Positions 1-14,960 of a stretch of 64,000 nucleotides of DNA are shown piece after piece. The position numbers were made by a program, and so were the translations under genes. Positions within the stretch are counted from its first letter, which is position 1, and each line of letters starts with the position of its first letter. This DNA comes from Azadirachta indica. Its lineage: Eukaryota > Streptophyta > Magnoliopsida > Sapindales > Meliaceae. Below the pieces are notes generated by a model. It was not told where the DNA came from. It worked only from the letters and a program-made list of their open reading frames with translations, and searched no databases. The stretch lies in assembly GCA_022749755.1 (NCBI GenBank), contig CM040450.1, positions 13,352,913 to 13,416,912 of the forward strand, written 5' to 3'.

Positions 1-154
1 ACGTTGGTTGCACAAAAAAGGGCAATTCAAAACAAAGCATGTAAAAAGGCCATCATCATAAATCAATGACTTGCCCATGAACAACTTAAATCGAACTCTT
101 AGAAGCAGAGTTAATTTGATTGATTTTGATATTTAACAATAAGTAGCCTTAAAT

Positions 155-187
<33 letters not shown>

Positions 188-1454
188 AGGATAGGATCAT
201 TAGCTTTTTTTTTTTTTGTTTTATACAAAATATTACATTAATTGTAAACCATTAGATATACGCACATTCCATGATTGAGATTGTATTTGACATATGTATT
301 AATTATATGATTAGATGCAATTTTAACCGTTAGATGTATTTATATTTAACGGTTTATAATTGATATAAAATTTTATATAAAAAAAAGGTTGTTGATCCTG
401 TCCCATATATGTATATATATATATATTTATATAAAAAGAAAAATGAATAATCAATGAAGAACAAGAACTTTATATTTTTATAATCATGTTGGAAGTTTTC
501 AAGTTTGGTGAGCTAAAAAAAGATGCTCTCCGTCTTAAAAAGGAAGTTGATTGTAACATTTATTTAATGTCTGCTTTGCTTAGAGTGAAACGACGGAGTT
601 CAGACTTGCATTGTCACTTTCTGTTTTGTGGAAACATTGATAGTGTTTTCATTTCGTGTACTGTAAGAAAGTGTTGTCAACTTTCGTACTGTAAGAAAGT
701 GTTGTCAACTTTCAAAGGATTAAACACATTTTTGGATCCAAATTAGCCTGTCTCAGCTAAGATTATTTAGCAATCTGATGAATTTTTGTATTAATTTACA
801 TTATATATATATATATATTTATTTATACATAAAGAATAACATTGTCGATAATAGTTTCTAATATAGAAACTATGATTAATAAAGAGAATGGCATAATTCA
901 GAATTTTTTATGGTACAGAGAAATTATAATTTTATTGTATAATAATATGTAAATCGAAAATAAGAAAACAGAACAAATACTTATAATTGAGTTTTATGCT
1001 AAAAAAAAAAACCAAAAATAACTTTTTAATTAATAGAAATTTAAGACTTTAAACAAAAGAATTTAACAAATATCACAATCAAATTAAAGATGGTAACTAA
1101 TTTTTGCTTCTCTCATCGGAAGCTTCAAAGCGATATAATAGATATATAATTTGTTACCGAAATTATGTTCGTTTTAAATCATGACTATTGACATACTTTA
1201 ATTATTCTATATTGAGTGAATTATTCTCTCTATCCATATCCAATTAAGCATAAAATTGAATTGGTAGGTTGCAAACCAATTTGCTCAAAAGAGTATACAA
1301 AAGAAGAAACTAATAGGGTAATTTGCAAGACAAGCAATAAAATTCTTACACTTCAAGTGCATAAGATAAAAAAGTTATATTAATTAATTAATTTCTCAAT
1401 TCTCCTATTCAAATATCCCACCCCTTTTCTCCAGTTTTCATTCTCAAATTAAAA
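1..1454. other. Intergenic, AT-rich, no gene seen
   Basis: No coding region is supported upstream of the pectinesterase. The tract holds (AT)n runs near 162-187 and 409-430 and an imperfect 28-bp tandem duplication (660-687 and 688-713). The duplication sits inside an 86-codon open frame at 486-746 that has no recognisable domain or splice context. Confidence 0.7.
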
Positions 1455-3130
1455 ATGAAACTCACAAGCACAACTCTTGCTTTTCTTGTTGCCATTCTCT
1501 CAGTTTTGGCATCAACTAATGTTGTCCTGATCAACCCAAAAGCATTTCCTTCGTTTTCATTTTCATTTTCATCATCCATTAATAAAATTGTTGCCAAAAT
1601 AATCCCTTGTGGCGGCATTCATCGTAGCCATCATCATCATCACCGTAAACATGCTGATGATAACAAAAGAGTCTCCATTTGTGATGACTTTCCATCAGAC
1701 TTTGTCCCTCCGGACACAAACACGACGTCGTATTTCTGCGTTGATCGAAATGGGTGCTGTAATTTCACCTCAGTGCAATCTGCTGTTGATGCAGCTCCAA
1801 TTAATAGCTTGAAAAGAAACATCATTCTTATAAACTCTGGCATTTACTAGTAAGTTCTTCAATTTTCCCAAATCATTTTCTTTAATTGTCTCGGAAATTA
1901 ACTTCGAGAAATTAATTAAGTCTAAAATATGGATGGGAATTTGTTATATACATATACAGTGAAAAGGTAACAGTTGCAAAAACAAAACCAAATATAATAT
2001 TCCAAGGGCAAGGTTATACGTCGACTGCTATTGCATGGAACGACACAGCCAAGTCTGCTAACGGCACTTTTTACAGCGGCTCCGTCCAAGTTTTTGCTTC
2101 CAACTTTGTTGCCAAAAACATAAGCTTCATGGTACGTAACATACTATATATTGTGATAATATTATACAATATTATTGTTGTGTTGTACAACTTTGCAATT
2201 AACATATACATAGATATATGGTATGGGATTATTGTGTGTTGTGTTAATGATAGAATGTGGCTCCAATTCCAAACCCTGGAGATGTTGGAGCACAAGCAGT
2301 TGCAATCAGAGTATCAGGAGATCAATCTGCTTTCTGGGGTTGTGGATTCTTTGGAGCTCAGGATACTCTTCATGATGATAAGGGTCGCCATTACTTCAGA
2401 GATTGTTATATTCAAGGCTCCATTGATTTCATTTTCGGCAACGCTAAGTCTCTTTATGAGGTATTCATTTTTGCTTTCAAGCAACAACTTCATTACCACA
2501 ACAAATATGGAATCAGTTTTCAGAAAACATTCGATATTATACATTAATGGAGAGATATATAAATTTAGAATTAATTTACTTTTACAATATTTCTCACATA
2601 TATAATTGTGACCAAAATTTTATTTTATTTGTTTCGTTCATTATTTATACAGAATTGCCAGTTGATCTCCATGGCCAACCCAGTAACTCCAGGATCAAAG
2701 GCTATCACTGGAGCTGTTACGGCACACGGCAGAGCCTCGAAGGATGACAACACCGGCTTTGCATTCGTCAACTGCTCAGTCGGAGGCACCGGAAGAATTT
2801 GGCTCGGTCGAGCATGGCGGCCATTTTCTCGTGTCGTCTTCGCGTTAACCTCCATGACTGATATAATCCCTCCAGAGGGTTGGAACGACTTCAACGATCC
2901 CACTAGAGACCAGTATGTAATTAGTTATTAAATTTTAAAAATGTAATTAAGTTTAGATTAATAATAATAATTTTTTTTGCAGGACTATTTTCTATGGAGA
3001 ATACAATTGTACAGGAGCAGGAGCTGATATGACACTTAGGGCACCATATGTTCAAAGATTGAATGATACACAAGTTTCTCAATTTCTCAATATCTCATTT
3101 ATCGATGGAGATCAATGGTTGCAATCTTAA
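1455..3130 (+). CDS. PME53: Pectinesterase, type without PRO domain (PME53-like)
   Basis: Secreted cell-wall enzyme that removes methyl esters from homogalacturonan. Five exons join in frame: 1455-1849, 1960-2131, 2254-2460, 2653-2912, 2983-3130, giving 393 residues. All introns are GT-AG. The ATG at 1455 is followed by a hydrophobic signal peptide (about residues 1-22), then a His-rich linker and a CDDFP segment. The pectinesterase domain follows directly with no PMEI-like pro-region. Catalytic landmarks are visible: [15 protein letters not shown] and GSIDFIFG (the two catalytic Asp) and LGRAWRP (catalytic Arg). The C-terminus ends in [11 protein letters not shown], as in Arabidopsis PME53 recalled from memory. 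The family call is firm; the PME53 orthology is an inference. Confidence 0.9.
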
Positions 3131-3199
3131 TTAGTTAATGGATAGTATTATTACGAAATCGATTATCCATTTATTAATTTGTTAATTATTCTTCTGGTC

Positions 3200-3205
3200 A
3201 ATAAA
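3200..3205 (+). terminator. Candidate poly(A) signal of the pectinesterase gene
   Basis: AATAAA lies 70 bases after the pectinesterase stop codon, a usual position for a plant near-upstream polyadenylation element. An A-run follows at about 3230. Confidence 0.45.
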
Positions 3206-3707
3206 AGACCAACCTTCAAATTAATTAAAAAAAAAAAACAGAAATTACATATTTACAATTTCATGGCTGGTATGCGTCCTAAAGTGTTCATCAATTCAAA
3301 GCACATGCACAATATACAGTTGAAATCAAGTCAAAATACAATTCAAATTTTGATTCCTCATCGGTCTTTAATTTTTAAAATAATATTATAAATTCAATTC
3401 TTCTTCAATCCTAGTTTGAATTGAATTTAAAAATTATTTTTTTTATCTTCACCATAGATTTTATCACTTAAATTAATTAATATACATAACCTTTTAATAT
3501 ATTTTTTAATCTTATATTTTCACAATTTTTTAATTATTTATATTACAATCAAGTGTGAAGAGGGAATTTAAAAGTATAGTACAAAATTCTACTTCTAGCA
3601 AGAGATGATTTCAACTTCCACATTGGATAAGAACTAACTAAAGTGAACCGTCTCTAAACAAAATCTCTCTCCCATTACACAAATTGATAGATAATCTAAT
3701 TAGGACT

Positions 3708-4440
3708 AAGGGTTGGTGTGTTTGATTTTTTTCATTAATTAAAAGAAATTTTTTTAATAATATAATCCTTTTTAAATTTTTAGATATTTTTAATTGCAAT
3801 TGAAGAAAAAAAACCGCCTTTTACTTCTAGTAGAAAAATCTTAAAATTAGGTTTTTGGCCATAAAATTTTTTAACCTTTCTTAAACTATGAAATTATTTA
3901 AAATACTTTTATTTTATTTTAAAAATTTTGTTGTATTTTCTTAAAATAAAACATTAAAAAATTTGTGTATTAAAATAATTACTCTAATTTTTTTAAAAGT
4001 TATTTGTGATAATCAAATAATTAATAAATTTTTGTTAAAAATTTTCTTCATAAAAGCTTCACTAGTAAAAGCATAAATCTTAGAGTTCGATTGGTAAAAC
4101 TTTTTAAATAAAGTTATTTAAAGTAAACTTTACTTATAGAGTTTTTATAAGTATAGTTTTTAATAAAAATTTATTAATCATTTGTTTGTTACAAAAAACT
4201 TTTAAAAAATTTTAAGTAATTATTTTAATAAATAAAATTTTAATATTCTATTTTAAAGAAATATTTTAAAAATTTTAAAATAAAATAAAGATATTTTATA
4301 TAATTTTATTTTTTAAAAGAATTAGAGAAATTTTACTGCAAAAAATTTAAACTCTAAATTTTTTTTAGTAAAAAAAAATAACTTTTTTTTAATTATTAAA
4401 AAAACTCTTTTATAATGTTAATCAAACGACATCCAAAAAT
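3708..4440. mobile_element. Foldback (long inverted repeat) MITE
   Basis: The reverse complement of 4085-4440 reads closely along 3708-4080. Both outer ends share a TTGG..TGT..GTTTGATT core followed by a T-run and TTTAATAAT. Inner matches include ATTAAAATAATTAC and ATTAATAAATTTTT. The whole element is therefore almost one hairpin with a short central loop near 4085. It has no coding capacity, as expected of a non-autonomous foldback element. Ends and target duplication are approximate. Confidence 0.6.
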
Positions 4441-5909
4441 TTAAAAAGTATTTTTTACTTACAAATTTATTTTGACTAATAAAAAAGTCAAATTAAATAT
4501 TCAAAGTGTTCTATTTAAAAATTATATCAAATAGGTTCTAAATTCATGTCAACTGTATTTCAATAAAATAATAAAAAATAAATCAATTTCCTCCTTAATC
4601 TTAATATAAACGGAGTTTAATATATAAATATTTTATACCACACTATAACTTTCACTGATTGAACAAAGTAGCACCTTCAGTTAAAAAATTATATAATTTA
4701 CTTAAAATTATTAGAAAGATCTTTTCAAATTAGAAAATAATAAAAAGTATATAGAGATTAAATTGTTAAAAATCTCATTCAAATTTTTGTTTATAAGACA
4801 TGCTCATTAAGAGTTGAATAAAATGCCTTCATACAAAGTATAATAATAATTTTAATTTCATTAAACATTTGTCGTATGAATTTCAAATTTTAAATGATAA
4901 GAAAATTTTTTTTTTTTCTTTATAAAAAAAATTGAACTGAATTATTAAAGTGCGCACAGATTCTAGGACAAAAGCAGAGCAAAAGACGCGTCCTCAATTG
5001 TGATAATCCAGAGCGGGCCCACCCAACTGAATCACGAAATATAAATAAATGTGAAAACGAAAAATCAATATCAAAATCAAAAGATTTTTCTTGGAACGCG
5101 GAAGAACCGCATATTCGCGAGTAACTACGCTTTAAGAGTAAAATAAAAATTCAAAAAAATTAAGAATTAAAAAAACCAGAGACGTACTAAAGGCAATAAT
5201 AATATCTGGATCCTCAAGGTTCCAAGTTCTCACAATTAAGGACATATGTTGTCTACGTGAACCAAGTAGTCCCAACTCCTACTGAAATGACTGAAATATT
5301 CTCTAATATTACGCACATGCAATGATTAAAAATTGATATTATGAGGTTACTTTGGCCTTTTCAGTTGGATTGGCCAACAATCAAAATCTTGTGAATCAGA
5401 CCAAATCATTTTAACTAATAAATTTGATCTCATTTCTTATAAAGTTGTTTTGATTAAATTTTTTAAAATATCAAATTTATTTGATTCAGTTCTTAATACT
5501 AGTATAAAAAACAGAACAACAGAAATCATAGTAAAAAAACTTAATTTTTTTAATTTTTTTTAATTTATTGAAAAAAAAAAAAGATTTTGATGAATTTTAT
5601 TAGTTTATTTCTCCAGATGGAAAAAATATAAATTATAAAAATCAAATAAAAAATGATCTAATTGAAAATGACTTATTTGATTTTAGTTCTATATTACCAG
5701 TTTTGAACGAAAACTTAAGAGCCGATTTTTTCAATCCGATTCGTTATCATAAAGAAATGGGAACAAAAATTTGAACTTGCCTTTAGGCAATAGGGATCTG
5801 TTTGTTGTAAATGAAAAATATGTCATGATTTGTTAAAATGTAAAAATAGCGAGGGTGGATTGTGATTATACGGTTTCTGAAAAGAATCAAAGGAGAATTT
5901 CTAATTCTA

Positions 5910-8938
<3,029 letters not shown>

Positions 8939-9405
8939 ATATGGGTGGTTTTCCATGATTTCAGGTAATAGGTTTACTGCAAAAGTATGGTATAACTAGC
9001 TATGTTACTTGTGGGTTCTCTTTGTAAAGTGCAATAGAAGGTTAAAAAAAGAGAAAAAAAAAGAAAAAAGAAAAATGAAATTGCAGGAACAGATGAAGGG
9101 AGCTTGAATTGAGTGGAAACTTAACAACCTTTTGTAATTTTATATTTTTTGATTTAACCTTTTTGGTGTGGTTGGAATTTCTTTGAACTTAATTTTGTAA
9201 GAGAGACATGGAATTGGTGTTGTTTTAGTGGCTTTTGCTTTCGTTCATAAGAATGTTTTGAGCCTGAGATCAGATGAATTGTGGATTTGCTATTGTTATT
9301 GTGTATTTGGATCGGATGCAGAATGAATGAATGCTGATTTAACATACTACATTTGAATGGGTTCGCTCGATGGAGTCAAGTAAGTTAAAAACAAACAAAA
9401 AAAAT
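8939..9405 (+). repeat. CCT 3' UTR and downstream tail, source of duplicated copies (family T)
   Basis: This stretch follows the CCT stop codon, so it is probably the original copy. Landmarks include GCAGGAACAGATGAAG near 9085, then GTGTGGTTGGAATTTCTT, GAGCCTGAGA and a GAATGAATGAATGC tail near 9325. Recognisable copies lie at about 13340-13660 and 27775-27990 without the CCT coding region. Confidence 0.65.
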
Positions 9406-9485
9406 ACATTTGATTGATTGAGTTACTGCCAATAGGGATGAAAAATAAATACCATATCTTCCTATTTTATCGAGAAAATATTTAA

Positions 9486-10080
9486 ATTTATAACGTGGTA
9501 TCATTCGTTCATTCATTCATTCTTATGTCCGTGTTCTATGTATATATAATCTGCGTACTATTTGTGTAATGTAGCATATGTTGTTGGTTTTACCATGCTC
9601 CATTTTATTCTTTTTTTTTAATTTGATGTAATTACATGTAAAGGTTAGGCTTAACAGTTCATTTTTTAACTGTTAAATTAAACTTTGAACGATTTATATT
9701 AAATCTCAAATATATATAAATATATATATATGTAACAATCAACTATTAAATTAAATACCATATTTGAATTGAAACAAAATTTAAAGCAAAATGGGGACAG
9801 TAGCAAGCCAATCATGTCAGAATCGCGATAACCACACGAATAGCTATGTATTCTCTGTGAGTGTGTTTATTTTATATGCTAAGTCAATTCAATATAAAGT
9901 TAATATATTTGATTATTGTGATGGTTATGAAAAAAGATAAAATTTTAATTTAGAAGAATTAATTATGATTTTTTAGAATTAATTTATCGAAATTATTTGT
10001 TTTATGGAGAAATTATAGAAAAAGAAAATGAATTATGAGAAGAAAAAAGAATACCTACCTAGTCATAGAGAAACCAAACC
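9486..10080. repeat. Duplicated CCT-downstream block (family P, copy 1)
   Basis: Contains CATTCATTCATTCATT, a TGTAATTACATGTAA segment, AGCAAGCCAATCA and TTTATGGAGAAATTA landmarks. The same order of landmarks recurs at about 12650-13330 and partly at 27300-27640. No coding potential is seen. Confidence 0.6.
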
Positions 10081-10321
10081 ATCTCATGATTCTCTTTAAA
10101 CACACATACATACATGCATTTTGCTATTTGAAACTCACTCGGTCAAATTATTTATTGAACAAAGCCATTAGCAGGCAGCTCTCAATTTAGACTGTGAAAT
10201 TACATTATTCATCTACTAATAACAAGAAAAATTGCTTCCCACAATCAAAAAGGATGCAAGCCCACTACAAGCCATTCGCAACCAAATGCCCGGAACTAGA
10301 GATTCCTGTCTCATTTCAGAA

Positions 10322-10346
10322 GCTCTCTCTCTCTCTCTCTCTCTCC
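10322..10346. repeat. (CT)n microsatellite
   Basis: Uninterrupted CT dinucleotide run inside the intergenic array. Confidence 0.85.
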
Positions 10347-10484
10347 ATGGAAAGCAATCAGACAGACAGACACACAGTAGGATTAATCACAATATTGAAC
10401 ATAAATAGAAATCCAAAACCACCATGGCAATCCAACGCTACTCTACTCTTATGATGTTAACAGGCATATAACACAATTGATATC

Positions 10485-10645
10485 GGTCAATAAAGCTCAA
10501 TCAGTCTTCTGTAGTCGGTTTTATGTATATTTTCTCTACTCGTATATTATTTGTACATACAAATTTTCATCTTTGACAGTCAACAATGTGAAGCAGTTGT
10601 TGCAGAAACTTAAAAAATATGTTGACATCTCTGTTTCTGCTACTT
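10485..10645. repeat. Block X, copy 1 (partial)
   Basis: Shares AAGCTCAATC, CTTTGACAG..CAACAATGTGAAGC and TTGCAGAAACT..AAAAATATGT with the fuller copies near 14.2, 28.9 and 43.9 kb. It is non-coding and marks the first unit of the array. Confidence 0.5.
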
Positions 10646-11100
10646 AATATCACCACAATGATCAATAATACGAAGAATAGTAGTAAACTGGGTCAGAATG
10701 TATAGCATATGGAGATCAATTTCTTAGAGAAGAATTAGAAATAATAGGTGGTGTTTATACAGGGATTATTTCAAGAGTACGTTTTGATGGTGAAATTATT
10801 TATTAATTAAATAAAATAAAGGGTTAGAAGATAAGGAAAATTGAAATTGGATGTAATTAGCTAGCTGAGTGTGAGGGATTTAAGTACAACTGGAATTGCT
10901 TCGTGTGGGGTTTAAATAGAATACAATTGAAATTGCATTTGCATGTTACGTTGAAGGCAATGGATATGGATCGGGATAATAATACTAGACTCCCTATATT
11001 TAAATATAATTACACGTATAGATATGATTTTATAATTCCTTTCACACACATCTTCTTCCCGTCAAATTTTGTTAATAATCCAATAAATTTTTTAAGAGAG

Positions 11101-11102
11101 AG

Positions 11103-11154
<52 letters not shown>
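11101..11154. repeat. (TA)n(GA)n compound microsatellite
   Basis: A TA run followed by about 17 GA units. Confidence 0.85.
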
Positions 11155-11156
<2 letters not shown>

Positions 11157-11167
11157 TACTTAATTGG

Positions 11168-11290
11168 TTTCTCACATGTTTTTCTTAGGGATCGATGTGG
11201 TAGCTAGGATGATCAACAATAATTTTCTTTTTATATCATTTTTTTTCATGCGAGCATTTTCCTCTTATTACTGTAGCAGTGAAAATTACG
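11168..11290 (+). repeat. Displaced fragment of CCT intron 6
   Basis: Begins TTTCTCACATGTTTTTCTTA and continues GGGAT..GATGTGGTAG, ATATCATTTTTT, GCATTTTCCTCTTA and CTGTAG. This is the same run of landmarks found inside CCT intron 6 at about 7908-8003. It is a copied intron piece without flanking exons. Confidence 0.65.
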
Positions 11291-11804
11291 TACAAGTGGG
11301 ATGTGTTTGGTTGAAGTTGAAGTTGTTCAACAATGGCGTTAAGGTAATCGTTGAAGTTGGATGCCTCATTCATTCATTGAGTAGTATGAGTATTTGTATT
11401 TCATAAAAATATTTTGCAAATATAAGCTGAATGAATGAGCTATCTAACTCCAATCATGTATAAATCCAATCTAAAAAGCCGCAAGAAGAACACAAAAGGA
11501 TGAAACAACAGCGCTGTGAGTGTTAATCGCCACACATCGCTATCGCACCAAATTTCTATATTCTTTATATATAAGTTGAACACGCTCATCCCTAAAGTTT
11601 GTTTATCTAGACAAAAAATCTTCAATCATTAGCATACTTATAGGGGCGAAGATGGAATTAAATGAGAACCCATAATCACAAATTATTAAATAATTTATTA
11701 ATTTATGATAAGTAAAATATCGTTTGGTTTTAAATCACATTGCCTAATATTGAGTTTAATACCACTATTTTAATATATAGAATCTCACACTTATTTAACA
11801 CAAT

Positions 11805-12525
11805 AAATAAACTATGACAAATATATATATGGAAAATTAAAGACTATATTTTATTGTTCTCGATTTTTCAAAATTTTCAAATTATTTATTATTGATGGTG
11901 ACATTAATTCAATAAATAATTTTGAACATTAATTTGAGATTTTCTTTAGAATTTGGTGTGCAGTAGTTTAAACTAACAAGTCAAAAAAGCATTTTTCAAA
12001 GTTTTTCAGATTCTTAATTAATTAGTTCTAATATTAATTTAATATGTTTGACTTCTAAGTTCATTTCATTTTCCTACCCTACACTCTTTCACATGTTAAA
12101 TAATAGAACTCTGAAAACACTCAACCCAACACATTTAAGATGTTGAATATTTAGTATATGAATTAATTAATTAATAATGTTGAGGCAAAATTCAAGGAAG
12201 GAGGTGTAGCAATAATTGGCATTAATTGTTGGAAGAATACTCCGTACTCTCATTTTTTAAGTTAATATTTTATTATTTTATTATATTTTTTAATATTTTA
12301 TTATTTCTTTAAATTTTAATTTTATCTTTTAATATTTTAAATATTTTTTTATTTTATCATTTTATAAACCAATTAAATTAAAAAAAAAAAAAAAAAAAGA
12401 GTGAAAGGGTGTTGAAGTATTAAAAAAATATAAAAAAATAATATGTTATTAACTTAAAAAGTAGAGGAGTAATGAACATTCTCCCTTAATTATTTTTCTC
12501 TCAAACAACACTAGTTGATATAACA
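11805..12525 (+). pseudogene. ZIP transporter remnant (unit 0), exon 2 lost, exon 3 split by a MITE
   Basis: Bases 11805-11875 resemble ZIP-D intron 1 (AAATTAAAGACTATATTTTA). Bases 11880-12175 resemble ZIP intron 2 (CAGTAGTTTAAACTA, TTTTCAGATTCTTAATTA, TTTCACATGTTAAATAA). Bases 12179-12230 resemble the start of ZIP exon 3 (GGCAAAATTC.AGG..GAGGT..AGCAATAAT). After a 255-bp MITE, exon 3 resumes as TTTTTCTCTC.AACAACAC.A. Exon 2 and the rest of exon 3 are gone, so no transporter can be made. The match was read by eye against the two intact genes. Confidence 0.7.
12231..12485. mobile_element. MITE with 9-bp target duplication (Mutator-like), inside a ZIP exon remnant
   Basis: Terminal inverted repeats of about 40 bp: the left end GGAAGAATACTCCGTACTC and the reverse complement of the right end GGGAGAATGTTCATTACTCC converge on TTTTTTAAGTTAATA. 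The flanks are TTAATTGTT (12222-12230) and TTAATTATT (12486-12494), a 9-bp target duplication with one mismatch. There is no ORF, and the centre is an A-run. Confidence 0.7.
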
Positions 12526-12649
12526 TGTATCTAAATTTGGACATATTATTAACTTAATGTTTAATTTTAATAATAATAATATTTTTTATATGTTTTCAAT
12601 TAAAAAAATTTATATAAAAGAGTGAGATGACCTTTGTCTTTGGAATGAA

Positions 12650-12768
12650 TATCTCAAAATTCAAACAAACTACTACATTTGAATGCATCGATAGAGTCAA
12701 ATAATAAGTTAAAATCAAACAGACAAAATACATGGAATGAAAATTTGAAATTACCAAAAAATAAATGT

Positions 12769-12802
<34 letters not shown>

Positions 12803-13340
12803 ACATCTAAATTATAACATGGTATCACCATTCATTCATTCATTCACTTTATATCTGTGTTCTATGTAGACCATCTGCCATACAATTAGTCTAAAAATAT
12901 ATTATATATTATTAGTTTAATATGTTCTTTTTTTTTTATTTCATGTAATTACATATAAGGGTTAGGTTTAATAATCTTCATTTTTAACATAACCAACACA
13001 ACAATCAAATACTAAATTAAATAGACCATATTTTGAATCGAAATGAAATATGAAACACATAGGGAACTGTAGGAAGCCAATCACATAACCACACGGGTAG
13101 TTACTTATACTTGATGGGTGTATTTACTTCATATTCTAATTCAATTCAATATAAAATTAATATATTTGATTATAGTGGTGGTTATAAACAAAGATAAATT
13201 TTGATCCAAAGGAATAAATATTGTAACTTTTTTAGAATTGATTTGTCGAAATTATTTGATTTATGGAAAAATTAGAAGAAAAAAGAAAATGAATTATGAG
13301 AAAAAGAGAACTGCTTTGAGCTTCATTTGTTTTCTTATAT
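12650..13340. repeat. Family P, copy 2
   Basis: Repeats the landmarks of 9340-10080: CTACATTTGAATG near 12673, CATTCATTCATTCA near 12831, TGTAATTACATATAA, GGAAGCCAATCACA and TTTATGGAAAAATTAGAAG. An (AT)n tract at about 12772-12802 replaces part of it. No gene. Confidence 0.6.
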
Positions 13341-13660
13341 ATGTTTCTAGCCATGTTACTTGGTTTTTCTTTGCAAAGTGCGATAGAAGGCTGACAAAAG
13401 AAAAATTAAATTGCAGGAACAGATGAAGGAAGCTTGGATTGAGTGGAAACTTAACAGCATTTTGTAATATTTTAATATGTGTTTAATTTTTGTTTAACCT
13501 TTCTAGTGTGGTGGGAATTTCTTCGAACTTTGTTTTGTAAGAGATGTAAGGATGTTTTGAGCCTGAGAGAGATGTATTTGCTATTAGTGATTGTGTGTTG
13601 GATTGGACGCAGGGACTACATTATATTACATCTGAATAAATGAATGAATGCTCATTTAAC
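13340..13660 (+). repeat. CCT 3'-tail copy (family T, copy 2)
   Basis: GCCATGTTACTTG, TGCAAAGTGCGATAGAAGG, TTGCAGGAACAGATGAAG, GAGTGGAAACTTAACA and GTGTGGTGGGAATTTCTTCG follow the native CCT tail (8996-9190) in the same order. No CCT coding sequence is attached. Confidence 0.65.
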
Positions 13661-14229
13661 ACAAATCTAGTTAACTAATATATCAATTTTAACCGAGAGG
13701 GGCGATTATGATAAATAATGAGAAAATTTAAAGAATAATAATATCATGTTTACAAATAAACTGTGTCCCGAGCTGAAATATCACGAGCACAGTCTCGTCC
13801 CAAATGGTTGCAAGAAAAATTATAACTTAAATCCTTATTATTTGTCATTAACTTGGAATAACATGCATCTAAAGTGTCATTTACTAAGATCAATGTACTT
13901 GATCATATGTTTAGTATTAATAACATTTTAATGTGTTTTAAAATAAACAAATTATTGTTATAAAGAGACAGATGATCGTGACCTAGCAAACTTCAAATAA
14001 ACAAAATTTGAAATTATTAGTTGATCATACGTTTAATATATGTTGTAAAGAAATATATATGTAAAACATGAAATTTATAATATTGCATATCCAATTCATG
14101 TATACCATCCGAGGTACCATTAACCTAATATAATAGATTGTAACATTACGCTAATACGATAAATTATAAGTTTTAATATTCTCTATTTTATTATTTTTAT
14201 ATACAAACCTGTGTGTCTATATCCACAAT
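13661..14229. other. Intergenic filler of unit 1
   Basis: AT-rich. It holds one copy of the segment AAACAAATTATTGTTATAAA..GATGATCGTG near 13945-13985, which is tandemly repeated at 28150-28560 and 40300-40590. No gene seen. Confidence 0.5.
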
Positions 14230-14635
14230 TAAAAACGTTATGTTAGAAATCTTATTGGTGATTTCGTTCAATGGAAATGAAGCTCAATCCTCTCTCAAAC
14301 GACATCGTTAATTATTTGGGGTGTAGGTGTAGCCACATATACATACATACATGATTATAAGTTGAATTTTGTAACTTTGACATCTATGTGAAGTTTCTCA
14401 CATCTCTTTTTGTATTAATTTTTTAATTTAAATTGAAAACACAATACTAAAAAGCTAAAAATTGAAAGACTTGGTCAAATTCGGAACATACAACAGAAGA
14501 ATGCAATTAAATTTAAACAAAACAACACAGAAATCGGCTCCAATAATTTTAATTTCTTCAACAATGGGGACCTGAAAGCTGCAGCTTTGCATACATCCAT
14601 CTATCAATCTATCAATCTATCTGTCTGCAGGAGAA

Positions 14636-14666
<31 letters not shown>

Positions 14667-14960
14667 TTATTTCAATTTGTGTTAACACATTCAAGTTTTC
14701 ACGATGGTATCGATACAGATAAAAAACTTAGATTTCCCTTGAATTGAACTTATATTACCTATCAAAATAGAATTATACCCACCTGAATTTCTAACTTTTA
14801 ATATTGAATATTTAATAGATTATATAGATAATTAATTATATAATATTAAAATAAATGTATCATGTAATTTGTGCATGTCATATGTTGTACCTATTTATCT
14901 CACTTATCTTATGAAAAATGATTAAATTTCTTATATTAATTTTAGGTTAAATGATCGGTA
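14230..14960. repeat. Block X, copy 2 (leads into ZIP-A)
   Basis: Contains TTATGTTAGAAATCTTATTG, GGAAATGAAGCTCAATCCTC, AACGACAT, CACATCTCTTTTTGTA, GAAAGACTTGGTCAAATTC and CAACAATGGGGACCTGAAAGC, then a TCTATCTGTCTGCAG run and an (AT)n tract. The same order occurs in the copies at 28.9, 40.6 and 43.9 kb. No ORF is conserved between copies. Confidence 0.65.

Larger units (their letters stand above)
3131..5909. other. Intergenic between pectinesterase and CCT
   Basis: Very AT-rich, with no ORF of interest. It contains the foldback element at about 3708-4440. A more GC-balanced patch at 4950-5110 has no recognised content. The last few hundred bases should hold the CCT promoter and 5' leader, but no convincing TATA box could be fixed. 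Confidence 0.6.

Noticed and set aside
486..746. 86-codon plus-strand open frame before the pectinesterase
   Set aside because: No domain, and part of the frame is made by a 28-bp tandem duplication. No splice or promoter context supports it.
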